Source of the DNA: an uncultured Flavobacteriales bacterium | Lineage (GTDB): Bacteria; Bacteroidota; Bacteroidia; Flavobacteriales_D; Sanyastnellaceae | Direction of reading: 5' to 3' | DNA: 35,333 bases | Assembly: GCA_913041065.1 (NCBI GenBank) | Contig: CAJWII010000005.1 | Coordinates: 1-35,333 of the forward strand | In this document: positions 16,777 through 27,105 of the stretch, piece after piece | How positions within the stretch are numbered: position 1 is the first letter of the stretch | Layout of the letters: each line of letters starts with the position of its first letter | Notes under the pieces: generated by a model | Databases searched by the model: none | Told to the model about the DNA's origin: nothing | Seen by the model: only the letters and a program-made list of their open reading frames with translations | Program-made: the position numbers and the translations under genes

Positions 16777-17121
16777 TTATTTGACTTTATCCACCACGGC
16801 CTTGAAGGCTTCGGGGTGGTTCATCGCGAGGTCCGCGAGGACCTTGCGGTTGAGCTCGATGCCCGACTTGGACAACTTGCCCATGAATACGCTGTAGGAC
16901 ATTCCGTGTTGACGAGATCCAGCGTTGATGCGCTGAATCCACAAGCTGCGGAATTGACGCTTGCGGAGCTTTCGTCCGACGTAGGCGTATTGGAGACCTT
17001 TTTCGACGGCGTTCTTGGCGACCGTCCAGACGTTTTTGCGGGCACCGTAGTACCCCTTCGCCATTTTGAGGACCTTCTTGCGACGAGCGCGTGAGGCCAC
17101 GGCATTTTTTGATCTTGGCAT
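16777..17121 (-). CDS. rplT: 50S ribosomal protein L20 (bL20)
   Basis: 114 residues, standard length. The basic N-terminus '[32 protein letters not shown]' and '[34 protein letters not shown]' are diagnostic of bL20, an early 23S rRNA assembly protein. It is last in the thrS-infC-rpmI-rplT operon. The 95-base gap to rpmI is unusually long for this window and contains no ORF; in other phyla L20 represses its own operon through an mRNA leader, but I cannot identify such a structure here. Confidence 0.97.
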   Translation of the reverse strand: MPRSKNAVASRARRKKVLKMAKGYYGARKNVWTVAKNAVEKGLQYAYVGRKLRKRQFRSLWIQRINAGSRQHGMSYSVFMGKLSKSGIELNRKVLADLAMNHPEAFKAVVDKVK

Positions 17122-17216
17122 TTTTGTGTTCTTGTTTGGTGGTTGGCGTTGGGCATATGCTCAAACTTGGAAGGCCAAACACCGGGTGAAACAAACCAGT
17201 GTCTTCTGTAGGTCGA

Positions 17217-17411
17217 TCAGACCAACAACTGACGCTTGATGTTGGGCACGTCCGCCTTGTCGACGGTGGTGGCGTGCGTGAGGTTGCGCTTTTGCTTGGT
17301 GCCTTTCTTGGTCAAGATGTGACTCTTGAAGGCGTGCTTGCGCTTGATTTTGCCAGTTCCAGTCAGCTTGAAACGCTTCTTGGCGCTGGATTTTGTTTTC
17401 ATCTTCGGCAT
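17217..17411 (-). CDS. rpmI: 50S ribosomal protein L35 (bL35)
   Basis: 64 residues, standard length. The sequence '[36 protein letters not shown]' is the bL35 signature. It lies 25 nt downstream of infC in the conserved infC-rpmI-rplT order. Confidence 0.97.
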   Translation of the reverse strand: MPKMKTKSSAKKRFKLTGTGKIKRKHAFKSHILTKKGTKQKRNLTHATTVDKADVPNIKRQLLV

Positions 17412-17436
17412 GGCCTCGGAATTGAGTTGTGGTGGG

Positions 17437-17991
17437 TTATTTCTTCTTCGGATTGAACATGACAGTCATGCGCTTGCCCTCGAGTTTGGGCATCTGCTCC
17501 AAGGCTCCCAAGTCTTCCAGTTCTTGGGCAAACTTCAAGAGGAGGATTTCTCCTCGCTCTTTGAAGACGATCGTCCGGCCACGGAAGAACACGTAGGCTT
17601 TCACCTTGGATCCTTCTTCCAAAAACTTACGAGCGTGCTTGAGCTTGAACTGAAAGTCGTGGTCGTCGGTGTTGGGACCAAAGCGAATCTCCTTGATCGC
17701 CACCTTCGACTGGTTGGCCTTGAGCTCTTTCTGTTTCTTCTTCTGCGCGTAGAGGAATTTCCGGTAGTCGATGATGCGACACACGGGCGGATCTGCCTTG
17801 GGGCTGATCTCCACCAAATCGAGCTCGAGTTCCTTCGCTTGGGCGAGTGCTGCCCGGGTCTTCACGATGGCCGGTTCGACGTTGTCGCCCACAAGGCGAA
17901 CGGTGTCGACCGTGATTTTCTCGTTGATCCGGTGTGGATCTTCCTTAATGACCCTGCCGCGAAAGCCGGTCCTTCTTCTGCGTATTGCGAT
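17437..17991 (-). CDS. infC: Translation initiation factor IF-3, with AUC start codon
   Basis: 184 residues when read from ATC at 17991-17989. The ORF track begins at a GTG (17892) in the middle of the N-terminal domain. Reading upstream in frame gives '[36 protein letters not shown]', the IF3 N-terminus including the conserved 'RIN...VRLVGDN'. The frame reaches the thrS TAA stop (18009) without any ATG, GTG or TTG at a sensible place, and ATC immediately precedes the family's expected second residue (Ala-Ile-Arg). The C-terminal domain ends '...[12 protein letters not shown]'. IF3 dissociates subunits and proofreads start codons. Non-canonical AUU/AUC starts allow it to repress its own translation, so this start is itself the likely control point. 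It begins 15 nt after thrS. Confidence 0.95.
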   Translation of the reverse strand: MAIRRRRTGFRGRVIKEDPHRINEKITVDTVRLVGDNVEPAIVKTRAALAQAKELELDLVEISPKADPPVCRIIDYRKFLYAQKKKQKELKANQSKVAIKEIRFGPNTDDHDFQFKLKHARKFLEEGSKVKAYVFFRGRTIVFKERGEILLLKFAQELEDLGALEQMPKLEGKRMTVMFNPKKK

Positions 17992-18006
17992 GACTGTGGT
18001 GTTTAG

Positions 18007-19956
18007 TTATTCCTCAATGTTGTTCGCCAGCATTTCCGCAACCTCTCCCTGAATCCTCTGGGCGAAGGCCTCGATGCTGACACTTCCCAAGTCCCCTTCT
18101 CCTTGCTTGCGCACGGAGACGGTTCCCTCGGAAGCCTCGCTTTCACCAACGATCAGCATGTAAGGCACTTTGTCAAGTTCCGCTTCACGGATTTTCTTGC
18201 CGACCTTTTCTGACCGCGCGTCTACGAGGGCGCGAATATCGCTATTTTCAAGCACTTTCGAAAGATTTTCAGCGTATTCGTTAAATCGGTCGCTGATCGG
18301 AAGGATGCGTGCCTGCTCCGGAGTGAGCCACAACGGGAACTTCCCAGCGCAGTGTTCGATGAGAATCGCCACGAAGCGCTCCATCGATCCAAAAGGCGCT
18401 CGGTGGATCATCACTGGACGGTGCTTGCCATTGTCTGCCCCCGTGTACTCCAGCTCAAACCGCTCAGGCAAGTTGTAATCGATCTGGACCGTGCCCAGCT
18501 GCCAACGACGGCCAATGGCGTCGCGCACCATGAAATCGAGCTTGGGTCCATAGAACGCCGCCTCGCCCAGTTCCACAACAGTTTCAAGCCCCTTTTCTTC
18601 CGCCACTTCTTGGATGGCGCGCTCGGCCTTGTCCCAATTTTCTTTCTCGCCGATGTACTTCTCCGGCTTGTTGGGGTCACGCAAACTGACTTGCGCCACG
18701 AAGTTTTGGAAGTCGAGGGTCTTGAAGATGTACAGGACCAAGTCGATGACCTTCCCCACTTCTTCCTTCACCTGGTCCGGCGTGCAGAAAATGTGCGCAT
18801 CGTCTTGGGTGAAACCGCGCACGCGGGTCAAGCCATGAAGCTCCCCGCTTTGCTCGTAACGGTAGACGGTCCCAAACTCTGCCAAACGCACAGGCAAGTC
18901 CCGGTAGGATCGCGGACGTGCCTTAAAAATTTCGCAATGGTGCGGGCAGTTCATGGGCTTGAGCAGGTACTCCTCCCCTTCTGCCGGCGTATGGATCGGC
19001 TGGAAGCTGTCCTCGCCGTACTTGGCGTAGTGGCCCGACGTCACGTACAAGTCCTTGTTGCCAATGTGCGGGGTGATCACAGGCTCGTAGCCTGATTTGC
19101 GCTGGGCTTCCTTGAGGAAGTTCTCAAGACGCATGCGCAAGTCGGCTCCCTTAGGCAGCCACAAGGGCAAGCCCTGTCCCACTTTTTCAGAGAAGTGGAA
19201 CAAATCGAGTTCCTTACCAAGCTTGCGGTGGTCACGGGCCTTGGCCTGCTCGAGAAGCTCCAAATGCTCCTTCAATTCACTCTTCTTGGTGAACGTCACA
19301 CCGTACACCCGCGTCAATTGCTTCTGGGTTTCGTCCCCTTTCCAGTACGCACCGGCGATGGCCATGATTTTGGCCGCCTTGATCAAGCCGGTGTGAGGGA
19401 TGTGCGGCCCCCGGCAGAGGTCGGTGAATTCGCCTTGGGTGTAGAACGTGATGGTTCCGTCTTCAAGGCCCTCCAACAAATCGAGTTTGTACTCGTCTCC
19501 CTTTTCCGTAAAGTAAGCCGCGGCTTCGGCCTTCGACATGTCCTTGCGGATGAAAGGGTTCTTGGCTTTCGCCAACTCCATCATTTTCTGCTCGACCGCG
19601 GGGATGTCCTTGTCTGTAAAGTTGTGCTCCCGGAAGTCCACGTCATAGTAAAAGCCGTTCTCCACGGGAGGACCGACCCAAAACTTGATGCCTGGGTAGA
19701 GGGATTCCAAAGCCTCCGCCATGAGGTGAGCCGAGCTGTGCCAAAGGGTGTTCATGCCCTCTTCGTCGCGTGAGGTCAACAACTTCAGCGCACAATCTCC
19801 GGTCAAGGGACGTTGCGGGTCCCACACTTCGCCGTCCACTTCGGCGGCAAGCACGTTTCGGGCCAAGCCTTCGCTGATGGACATGGCCACGTCCAAGGAA
19901 GTGGTTCCTTCCGAAACTTGTTTGACTGTGCCGTCAGGCAGGGTGATAGCAATCAT
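18007..19956 (-). CDS. thrS: Threonine--tRNA ligase
   Basis: 649 residues. An N-terminal TGS domain (1-60, '[27 protein letters not shown]') is followed by the editing domain with '[11 protein letters not shown]' (His motif near residue 73-77). The class II catalytic core has '[10 protein letters not shown]' and '[35 protein letters not shown]', and the C-terminal anticodon-binding domain is intact. It charges tRNA-Thr and clears Ser-tRNA-Thr. No T-box or attenuator is visible in the 50 bases upstream; an exact -7 box lies at 19976-19983, giving a leader of roughly 10-20 bases. First gene of the thrS-infC-rpmI-rplT operon. Confidence 0.98.
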   Translation of the reverse strand: MIAITLPDGTVKQVSEGTTSLDVAMSISEGLARNVLAAEVDGEVWDPQRPLTGDCALKLLTSRDEEGMNTLWHSSAHLMAEALESLYPGIKFWVGPPVENGFYYDVDFREHNFTDKDIPAVEQKMMELAKAKNPFIRKDMSKAEAAAYFTEKGDEYKLDLLEGLEDGTITFYTQGEFTDLCRGPHIPHTGLIKAAKIMAIAGAYWKGDETQKQLTRVYGVTFTKKSELKEHLELLEQAKARDHRKLGKELDLFHFSEKVGQGLPLWLPKGADLRMRLENFLKEAQRKSGYEPVITPHIGNKDLYVTSGHYAKYGEDSFQPIHTPAEGEEYLLKPMNCPHHCEIFKARPRSYRDLPVRLAEFGTVYRYEQSGELHGLTRVRGFTQDDAHIFCTPDQVKEEVGKVIDLVLYIFKTLDFQNFVAQVSLRDPNKPEKYIGEKENWDKAERAIQEVAEEKGLETVVELGEAAFYGPKLDFMVRDAIGRRWQLGTVQIDYNLPERFELEYTGADNGKHRPVMIHRAPFGSMERFVAILIEHCAGKFPLWLTPEQARILPISDRFNEYAENLSKVLENSDIRALVDARSEKVGKKIREAELDKVPYMLIVGESEASEGTVSVRKQGEGDLGSVSIEAFAQRIQGEVAEMLANNIEE

Positions 19957-19975
19957 GGGTGGGTCTTGAGGGCCC

Positions 19976-19983
19976 CAAAGATA
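19976..19983 (-). promoter_or_regulatory. Candidate -7 promoter element for thrS
   Basis: The minus strand reads TATCTTTG, an exact TAnnTTTG match 19 bases before the thrS ATG. A TTTC at 20004-20001 (17-base spacer) is a weak -33 candidate. It would let the translation operon be transcribed independently of the thioesterase gene ending at 20007. Confidence 0.5.
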
Positions 19984-20006
19984 AGCGGTTCAGACCACTG
20001 GAAACC

Positions 20007-20501
20007 TCAAGCCGACAGGCGCTTGAGGTGCCATGTGATTTCCGCCGATGCCACCACTTCGTTGTCGGCGTTTTTGACTTGCGCCTTGAGGACAAAAGCC
20101 CCCCGCCCCTCCTTGTCGAGCTGGGCCAAAATGTCCTCCAAGTGCCGGCTGTCCAATTTGGCGACGGCCGTGCATGCCGACTGCGCCCTTCTGGGGTAGG
20201 TGATGTTCAAGTTGGCCATCACAAGGCGCACCTGCTGATGCTCCATGGCGTTCAGCAAACACAACCCAGACGCGTACTCCGCGGCCGTGGCCAACGCGCA
20301 GGCATGCATGGTGCCCACGTGGTTCAGGTTGCGACGGCGCCAGGGCAACAACACCTTGCACTGCCCTCCGGACAAGTCCACCACGCGAATCCGATGAGGC
20401 CGGTTGAACGGAACCACCTCTTGCATCAAACGGCTGAACAACGTCAGCCGACCCGCCCGGGCCGACTGCAGGGCTTGCTGGACAAGCGCCCCCGTCTTCA
20501 C
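20007..20501 (-). CDS. DUF4442-type hotdog-fold thioesterase
   Basis: 164 residues from GTG 20501, which overlaps the upstream MazG-like stop as GTGA; the ORF-track start at 20606 lies inside that gene. The region 'NLNHVGTMHACALATAAEYASGLCLLNAM' (about 65-95) matches the DUF4442/PaaI-like hotdog pattern. Beta strands such as 'VRLVMANLNITYPRRAQSACTAVAKL' and 'GRGAFVLKAQVKNADNEVVASAEITWHLK' follow. Family members hydrolyse acyl-CoA thioesters, but the substrate here is unknown. Fold assignment is fairly sure; activity is inferred. Confidence 0.82.
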   Translation of the reverse strand: MKTGALVQQALQSARAGRLTLFSRLMQEVVPFNRPHRIRVVDLSGGQCKVLLPWRRRNLNHVGTMHACALATAAEYASGLCLLNAMEHQQVRLVMANLNITYPRRAQSACTAVAKLDSRHLEDILAQLDKEGRGAFVLKAQVKNADNEVVASAEITWHLKRLSA

Positions 20502-21061
20502 ACCTGAGCCAATTGCACGTCGGCCACAAGCGCCTCGGAATGGGCTTGCGAGCCGGCCTCCCTCATCGTCAACCGGTCGAGCTCCTGCGTCCCGGACACA
20601 CTCCACGCCAGCTTGTTCTGCGGCAAGTCTTTGCTGACTTCAGTTGTGTCGAGGCTGTTGGACGAGTCGCGGCTTTCTAGGATGCCGGCGATGTTGGGCC
20701 TGAAGTAATTGGGGCCCTTCATCACCTTGCCATCTTCCCGGAGGATGGGTTGGCCGTCGGCCCCGAGTTTGGACATGTTGCTGGACTGAATCTCCTGGAA
20801 CACCTTCACAATCACGTCTTGCATGCCGTGGCGCATCATGGTTCCAGCCAGGATGTACAACTGGTCTCCCAGCGCATCCGCGACTTCCACCATGTCCCCC
20901 GCGCACGCCGCCTCCAAGTATTCGTCGTTCTCCTCCGCCATCAACCGGTGGCGAAGCTCAGCTTCTTCTTGGGTCAGGTCCGCATGGGGCTTGGACCCGT
21001 TGGGGATGCGAAAGGCGTCGTGGAATTCGGCCACGTTTTGGAGGATGTCTGTGAGAAGCAT
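20498..21061 (-). CDS. MazG-like nucleotide pyrophosphohydrolase domain protein
   Basis: 187 residues from ATG 21061. The helical core 'ELRHRLMAEENDEYLEAACAGDMVEVADALGDQLYILAGTMMRHGM' has the EExxE...D/ExxD metal-binding arrangement of the all-alpha NTP pyrophosphohydrolases (MazG/PRA-PH type). The next segment 'NMSKLGADGQPILREDGKVMKGPNYFRPNI' is typical of the phage and bacterial PRA-PH-like group. It probably hydrolyses a (modified) NTP to NMP and PPi, or is a housecleaning enzyme. The C-terminal 50 residues are Ser/Thr-rich and unrecognised. It is coupled to the thioesterase by GTGA and divergent from moxR across 129 bases with no further gene. The longer ORF-track start adds 9 residues; either is possible. 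Confidence 0.82.
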   Translation of the reverse strand: MLLTDILQNVAEFHDAFRIPNGSKPHADLTQEEAELRHRLMAEENDEYLEAACAGDMVEVADALGDQLYILAGTMMRHGMQDVIVKVFQEIQSSNMSKLGADGQPILREDGKVMKGPNYFRPNIAGILESRDSSNSLDTTEVSKDLPQNKLAWSVSGTQELDRLTMREAGSQAHSEALVADVQLAQV

Positions 21062-21190
21062 GGACAGGCAAAATGCCCCAGACTTCACCTATCCACCAAG
21101 GCGACATCTGAAAGGTTTCCCACGCGCTATTCACACAATTTTAAGAACCACTTTTCCCATCCGCGCACGCCTCCGATATCTTCGCAGATT

Positions 21191-22219
21191 ATGGAATTGA
21201 TGGAACCTCAAGAGGCCACTGGAACTGGAGCGCCAGACATCCAAGCCTTGAACGCGCACATCTCGGCCAAGAGCCAGTTTGTGGAGTTGATCCGTGCCGA
21301 GATGGGCCGCACCATTGTGGGGCAATCGGGCATGGTGGACCGCCTGTTGATTGGTCTTCTCGCCAATGGCCATGTGCTCCTGGAAGGGGTGCCTGGGCTG
21401 GCCAAAACCCTGGCCATTAAAAGTTTGAGTGACACAGTCGCCGGCGATTTCTCGCGGGTGCAATTCACCCCGGACTTGCTCCCCGCAGACGTGGTCGGTA
21501 CCTTGGTGTACAACCAACAGGACCAGCAGTTCTCCGTGAAGAAGGGTCCCGTGTTTGCCAACTTCGTGCTGGCCGACGAGATCAACCGCGCCCCGGCCAA
21601 AGTCCAAAGTGCCCTGTTGGAGGCCATGCAAGAACGACAGGTGACCATCGGTGGGGAAACCCACCCGTTGCCTGAACCGTTTTTGGTGTTGGCCACCCAG
21701 AACCCCGTGGAACAGGAAGGGACCTACCCCCTGCCGGAAGCGCAAGTGGACCGCTTCTTGCTGAAGGTGGTCATCGGGTACCCCACCAAAGACGAAGAAC
21801 GCCAGATCGTGCGCGCCAACCTTCAAGAATCCGGGTTGCCCAAGCCTCAGAAGGTCGTGAGCCAGAAAGACATTGTGGAGGCGCGAAAGCTGGTGCGCTC
21901 CATTTACATGGACGAGAAAATCGAGCGATACATCGTAGACCTGGTATTCGCCACGCGAAATCCCGAAGACTGCGGATTGGGCCATTTGAAAAACCTCATC
22001 GCCTTTGGCGCCTCGCCCAGGGCGAGCATTGGATTGGGCATGGCCTCCAAGGCCCACGCGTTTTTGAAGCACCGCGGATTTGTGACGCCGGAAGACGTTC
22101 GGGTCGTGGCCATGGACGTGATGCGCCATCGCATTGGTGTGACCTTTGAAGCCGAAGCGGAAAACATCACGTCCGCCCAAATCCTGACCGAGTTGATGGA
22201 CCACGTCGAGGTCCCCTGA
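21191..22219 (+). CDS. MoxR-type AAA+ ATPase
   Basis: 342 residues. Walker A 'GHVLLEGVPGLAKTLAIKSL' near residue 60, Walker B 'VLADEINRAPAKVQSALLEAMQERQVT' near 130, sensor 1 'VLATQNPVEQEGTYPLPEAQVDRFLLK', and the C-terminal lid 'GASPRASIGLGMASKAHAFLKHRGFVTPEDVR' are all standard for the MoxR family. These ATPases act as chaperones for VWA-domain partners and head Bat-type operons. ATG 21191 starts the protein; the 147 upstream residues in the ORF track run through the divergent MazG-like gene. A TATCTTCG at 21177-21184 is a one-mismatch -7 box with TTTT 21 bases upstream. The next gene (DUF58) starts 13 nt after the stop. Confidence 0.95.
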   Translation: MELMEPQEATGTGAPDIQALNAHISAKSQFVELIRAEMGRTIVGQSGMVDRLLIGLLANGHVLLEGVPGLAKTLAIKSLSDTVAGDFSRVQFTPDLLPADVVGTLVYNQQDQQFSVKKGPVFANFVLADEINRAPAKVQSALLEAMQERQVTIGGETHPLPEPFLVLATQNPVEQEGTYPLPEAQVDRFLLKVVIGYPTKDEERQIVRANLQESGLPKPQKVVSQKDIVEARKLVRSIYMDEKIERYIVDLVFATRNPEDCGLGHLKNLIAFGASPRASIGLGMASKAHAFLKHRGFVTPEDVRVVAMDVMRHRIGVTFEAEAENITSAQILTELMDHVEVP

Positions 22220-22232
22220 TTCTTTCCCAGCC

Positions 22233-23111
22233 ATGGAGGCATCTGAATTGCTGAAAAAGGTGCAGCAGGTGGAAATCGCCACCCGCGGCTTGAGCGACCG
22301 CATTTTCGCGGGCGAGTACAAGAGCGCGTTCAAGGGACGTGGCATGGCCTTCAGCGAGAACCGTGAATACCAGGCCGGCGACGAAGTCCGAACCATCGAT
22401 TGGAATGTGACCGCCCGAACTGGGGCACCGCACGTCAAGGTCTTCGAAGAGGAACGCGAACTCACGGTGTTCCTGCTCGTGGACCTCAGCGGCTCCATCC
22501 AAGGCGGCACCCAGCAACGCACAAAGCAAGAGTTGGTGACCGAGTTGTCCGCCATTTTGGCCTTCAGCGCCATGGGGAACAACGACAAAGTGGGCGCCGT
22601 GCTGTTCACCGACCGGATCGAGAAATTCATCCCACCGGGCAAAGGCCGGACCCATGCCCTTCGCATCGTGCGTGAAATCTTGGATTGCACCCCCCAGGGA
22701 AGAGGCAGCGACCTGGTCAAGGCCCTCGGGCACTTTTCTACCGCTTTGCGCAAGCGCACCATTGCGTTCCTCTTGTCAGACTTCAAGGATTTGGAGTCAG
22801 GAGACGACTTGGAAACTTCGTTGAAACGAACTGGACGTCGACATGACTTGGTGGCCATTCAAGTGGACGACCCGCTGAACCGCGACTTGCCTGCCATGGG
22901 CTGGATGAAGCTTGTCCACCCGGAAACTGGCCATAGCTCCTGGATGAACACCTCTTCACGAAGTGCACAAAGGGCGTGGTCTGCGCAGAGTGAATCGCAC
23001 CGAAACCAAGTTGCGACTGTCATGGCGCGTGCCGGCATCGACCACACATGCATCTCGACTGACGAGACCTTGGTTCCACCACTGATGAAACTGTTCCATG
23101 GCCGGGCTTGA
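22233..23111 (+). CDS. DUF58 domain protein (VWA-like)
   Basis: 292 residues, cytosolic. The signature 'KGRGMAFSENREYQAGDEVRTIDWNVTARTGAPHVKVFEEERELTVFLLVDLSGS' defines DUF58, and the DLSGS element is a MIDAS-like start of a von Willebrand A fold. DUF58 proteins almost always follow moxR and are thought to be a client or adaptor of the ATPase. The 3' end overlaps the next gene by 14 nt. Function beyond this is unknown. Confidence 0.93.
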   Translation: MEASELLKKVQQVEIATRGLSDRIFAGEYKSAFKGRGMAFSENREYQAGDEVRTIDWNVTARTGAPHVKVFEEERELTVFLLVDLSGSIQGGTQQRTKQELVTELSAILAFSAMGNNDKVGAVLFTDRIEKFIPPGKGRTHALRIVREILDCTPQGRGSDLVKALGHFSTALRKRTIAFLLSDFKDLESGDDLETSLKRTGRRHDLVAIQVDDPLNRDLPAMGWMKLVHPETGHSSWMNTSSRSAQRAWSAQSESHRNQVATVMARAGIDHTCISTDETLVPPLMKLFHGRA

Positions 23112-24066
23112 CTCCCACGGAATTCGCTCCGCCGTCTGGGTGTGTGGCATGCTCGCCCTGCCCTTCCAGGTTTGGAACCAAGTGTCTTTGCAGCCAGACA
23201 CCACGGCCCTGCAGTGGGGGGAGCGCGTTCAGCTGACTGCCAGTTGGCTCTTGACCCTCGAAGAACTGAACACGGGTGTGGCCGACAGCGCCGCGTGGCC
23301 CGCCTGGACAGACACCACCGCAGGAGGTTTGGAGGTGCTCGCGGAAAGCGATCTCGACACCTTGCCCTCTCCTGTGGGCACCTCAGGCGATGTGGTGTTG
23401 CAGAAAGCCTGGCTGGTGACAAGCTGGGATTCTGGCTTTGTGATTGTTCCGCCCGTGGCATTCGGACCACACATGACCCAGCCTTTCATGTTGGAGGTGG
23501 TCACCCCAGATTTGGAAAAGGAGGCCCAGCCCAGACCGGCGCAAGGCATTGTGGTGTTCGAATGGACCCTGTGGGAACAAGTGATGCGCACCTGGCCTTG
23601 GTGGGCCGGGGGGTTGCTCGTCCTCGCACTGGCGTTCGCCGCATGGAAGTGGGGATGGCGGCGCGACGGCACCCTGGACGAGGAGGCCGTCCGAGACGTG
23701 GACGTCCCTCCTGCTCATCCACCCCACGAGGTCGCGCTGGAGGCTTTAAATCGGTTGATCGCCCTGAAAGCGTGGCAGCGCGGCGAAGCCAAAGAAGTCC
23801 AGGCCGAAGCTTCGTTGGTCATTCGCCGGTACCTCGAGGGCCAGTTTGCCATGCGGGCGGCTGAAAAAACCACAGACGAAGTGGTGGCCATGTTGGGTTC
23901 TTCTCGGGTGCCTTCGGCCTGGCACGCTCGCCTTGCGCAGGCCCTCGGCCAGGCGGACATGGTCAAATTTGCGAAAGGGGAGCTCCCCGACTTGACGCAC
24001 CTCAGCACCCTGGAGGCCTACCGCGACTTTGTCCTTGAAACCCAACCCAGCCATGACGATGCGTGA
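23098..24066 (+). CDS. DUF4381-like single-pass membrane protein of the Bat operon
   Basis: 322 residues. A hydrophobic N-terminus ('SAVWVCGMLALPFQVW') is probably a signal or anchor, followed by a beta-rich extracytoplasmic domain ('GDVVLQKAWLVTSWDSGFVIVPPVAFGP'). A transmembrane helix near 165-185 ('WWAGGLLVLALAFAAWKWGW') precedes a helical cytoplasmic tail ('VALEALNRLIALKAWQRGEAKEVQAEASLVIRRYLEGQFAMRAAEKTTDEVVAML'). The tail and its position between DUF58 and batA fit the DUF4381-type proteins seen in these operons; the rest is weakly conserved. It overlaps the DUF58 gene by 14 nt and batA by 14 nt. It probably links the MoxR/DUF58 pair to the membrane VWA proteins (inference). Confidence 0.8.
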   Translation: MAGLDSHGIRSAVWVCGMLALPFQVWNQVSLQPDTTALQWGERVQLTASWLLTLEELNTGVADSAAWPAWTDTTAGGLEVLAESDLDTLPSPVGTSGDVVLQKAWLVTSWDSGFVIVPPVAFGPHMTQPFMLEVVTPDLEKEAQPRPAQGIVVFEWTLWEQVMRTWPWWAGGLLVLALAFAAWKWGWRRDGTLDEEAVRDVDVPPAHPPHEVALEALNRLIALKAWQRGEAKEVQAEASLVIRRYLEGQFAMRAAEKTTDEVVAMLGSSRVPSAWHARLAQALGQADMVKFAKGELPDLTHLSTLEAYRDFVLETQPSHDDA

Positions 24067-25167
24067 AGCCCATTGGCAGCCCCTGGTGGCAAGGACGATT
24101 CCGCACGCCATCGCCCTGCTTGGCGTGGCCATGGTATGGGCCGTTGAACGCGAGGGCGTGACTTGCGCAGAACAGTGGGGCTGGCTCGGACTCGCCATAC
24201 TGACCCTTCATTTGGTGCTGGTCTTCTTGCCAAGCGGACCCTATGCCACGCAGGGCATGTGGTGGTCGCCCTCCGACTTGCACAAGGTCGAAGCTCCTGG
24301 CTGGACCCTTCTCGACTGGGTTGTTGGGGCGTGGTTGGAACTGCCTCGGGGGCTCCGCACCTTGGGGCTTGCCGCTTTGAGCGTGGCGATGTTCAGGCCA
24401 CAAACGGCTTCCACCGTCGAGAACATGACCCGCGAAGGCATCGACATGGTGCTGGCCATGGACCTCAGCGGGTCCATGCTGTCCAAGGACTTCAAGCCCA
24501 ACCGCCTCGAGAGCGCCAAGGAGGTGGCCATGGAGTTCGTCGACAGCCGTCCGTTTGACCGCATCGGTGTGGTGGCCTACGAAGGCGAAGCGTTCACTTC
24601 GGTGCCCATCACCACAGACCACATTGTCGTGAAGAACGGGCTGGACCAATTGAACACGGGCCAACTCCAGGGTGGCACCGCCATCGGCACTGGCCTGGCC
24701 ACGGCCGTCAACCGGCTGAAGGGGTCAGAAGCAGAGAGCAAGGTCGTCGTGTTGTTGACCGACGGAGAAAACAACGCAGGCCAAATCGAGCCCCGCGATG
24801 CGGCCCAATTGTCGGAATTGAATGGCATTCGGGTGTACACCATTGGGGTGGGCACCATTGGCAAAGCAAAGAGCCCTGTGGCGATTTTGCCCAACGGGAA
24901 CTACAAGTACGATTGGGTCGACGTGAGGATCGACGAAGCCACACTGCAGGAGATTGCGACCTCGACCGGGGGGCGCTACTTCCGCGCCACCAACGCAGAC
25001 AAGCTGGAAGAGATTTACCAGGAAATCGACGCCTTGGAGCGCACCCAATTCAATGTGCTTCGGTACCAACGAAAAACAGAGGCCAGCGGCGCTTGGGTGC
25101 TGCTCACCATGGTGGCGCTGGCGATGGAGTTTGTCTTGAAATCCACACTCTTGAAATCGGCCAACGC

Positions 25168-25171
<4 letters not shown>
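24053..25171 (+). CDS. batA: BatA, VWA-domain membrane protein
   Basis: 372 residues from ATG 24053 (ATG 24059 is also possible). Two N-terminal hydrophobic helices lead to a VWA domain with MIDAS 'LAMDLSGSMLSKDF' near residue 137, a central Thr in 'GGTAIGTGLATAV' and 'VVVLLTDGENNAGQIEP', all metal-site residues intact. A C-terminal helix ('GAWVLLTMVALAMEFVL') re-anchors it. BatA is one of the two VWA proteins of the aerotolerance complex. The first reported role is in Bacteroides aerotolerance; the molecular job is not settled. The stop overlaps the next start (ATGA). Confidence 0.93.

Positions 25172-27088
<1,917 letters not shown>

Positions 27089-27105
<17 letters not shown>

Noticed and set aside
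17122-17216. Possible L20-binding leader or a small gene in the rpmI-rplT gap
   Set aside because: No start-to-stop frame of protein-like composition and no clear stable hairpin could be made out by eye; left as an ordinary spacer.
19957-20006. Possible T-box or attenuator leader before thrS
   Set aside because: Only 50 bases separate the genes, with no specifier-loop or terminator/antiterminator structure visible; a simple -7 box explains the region.
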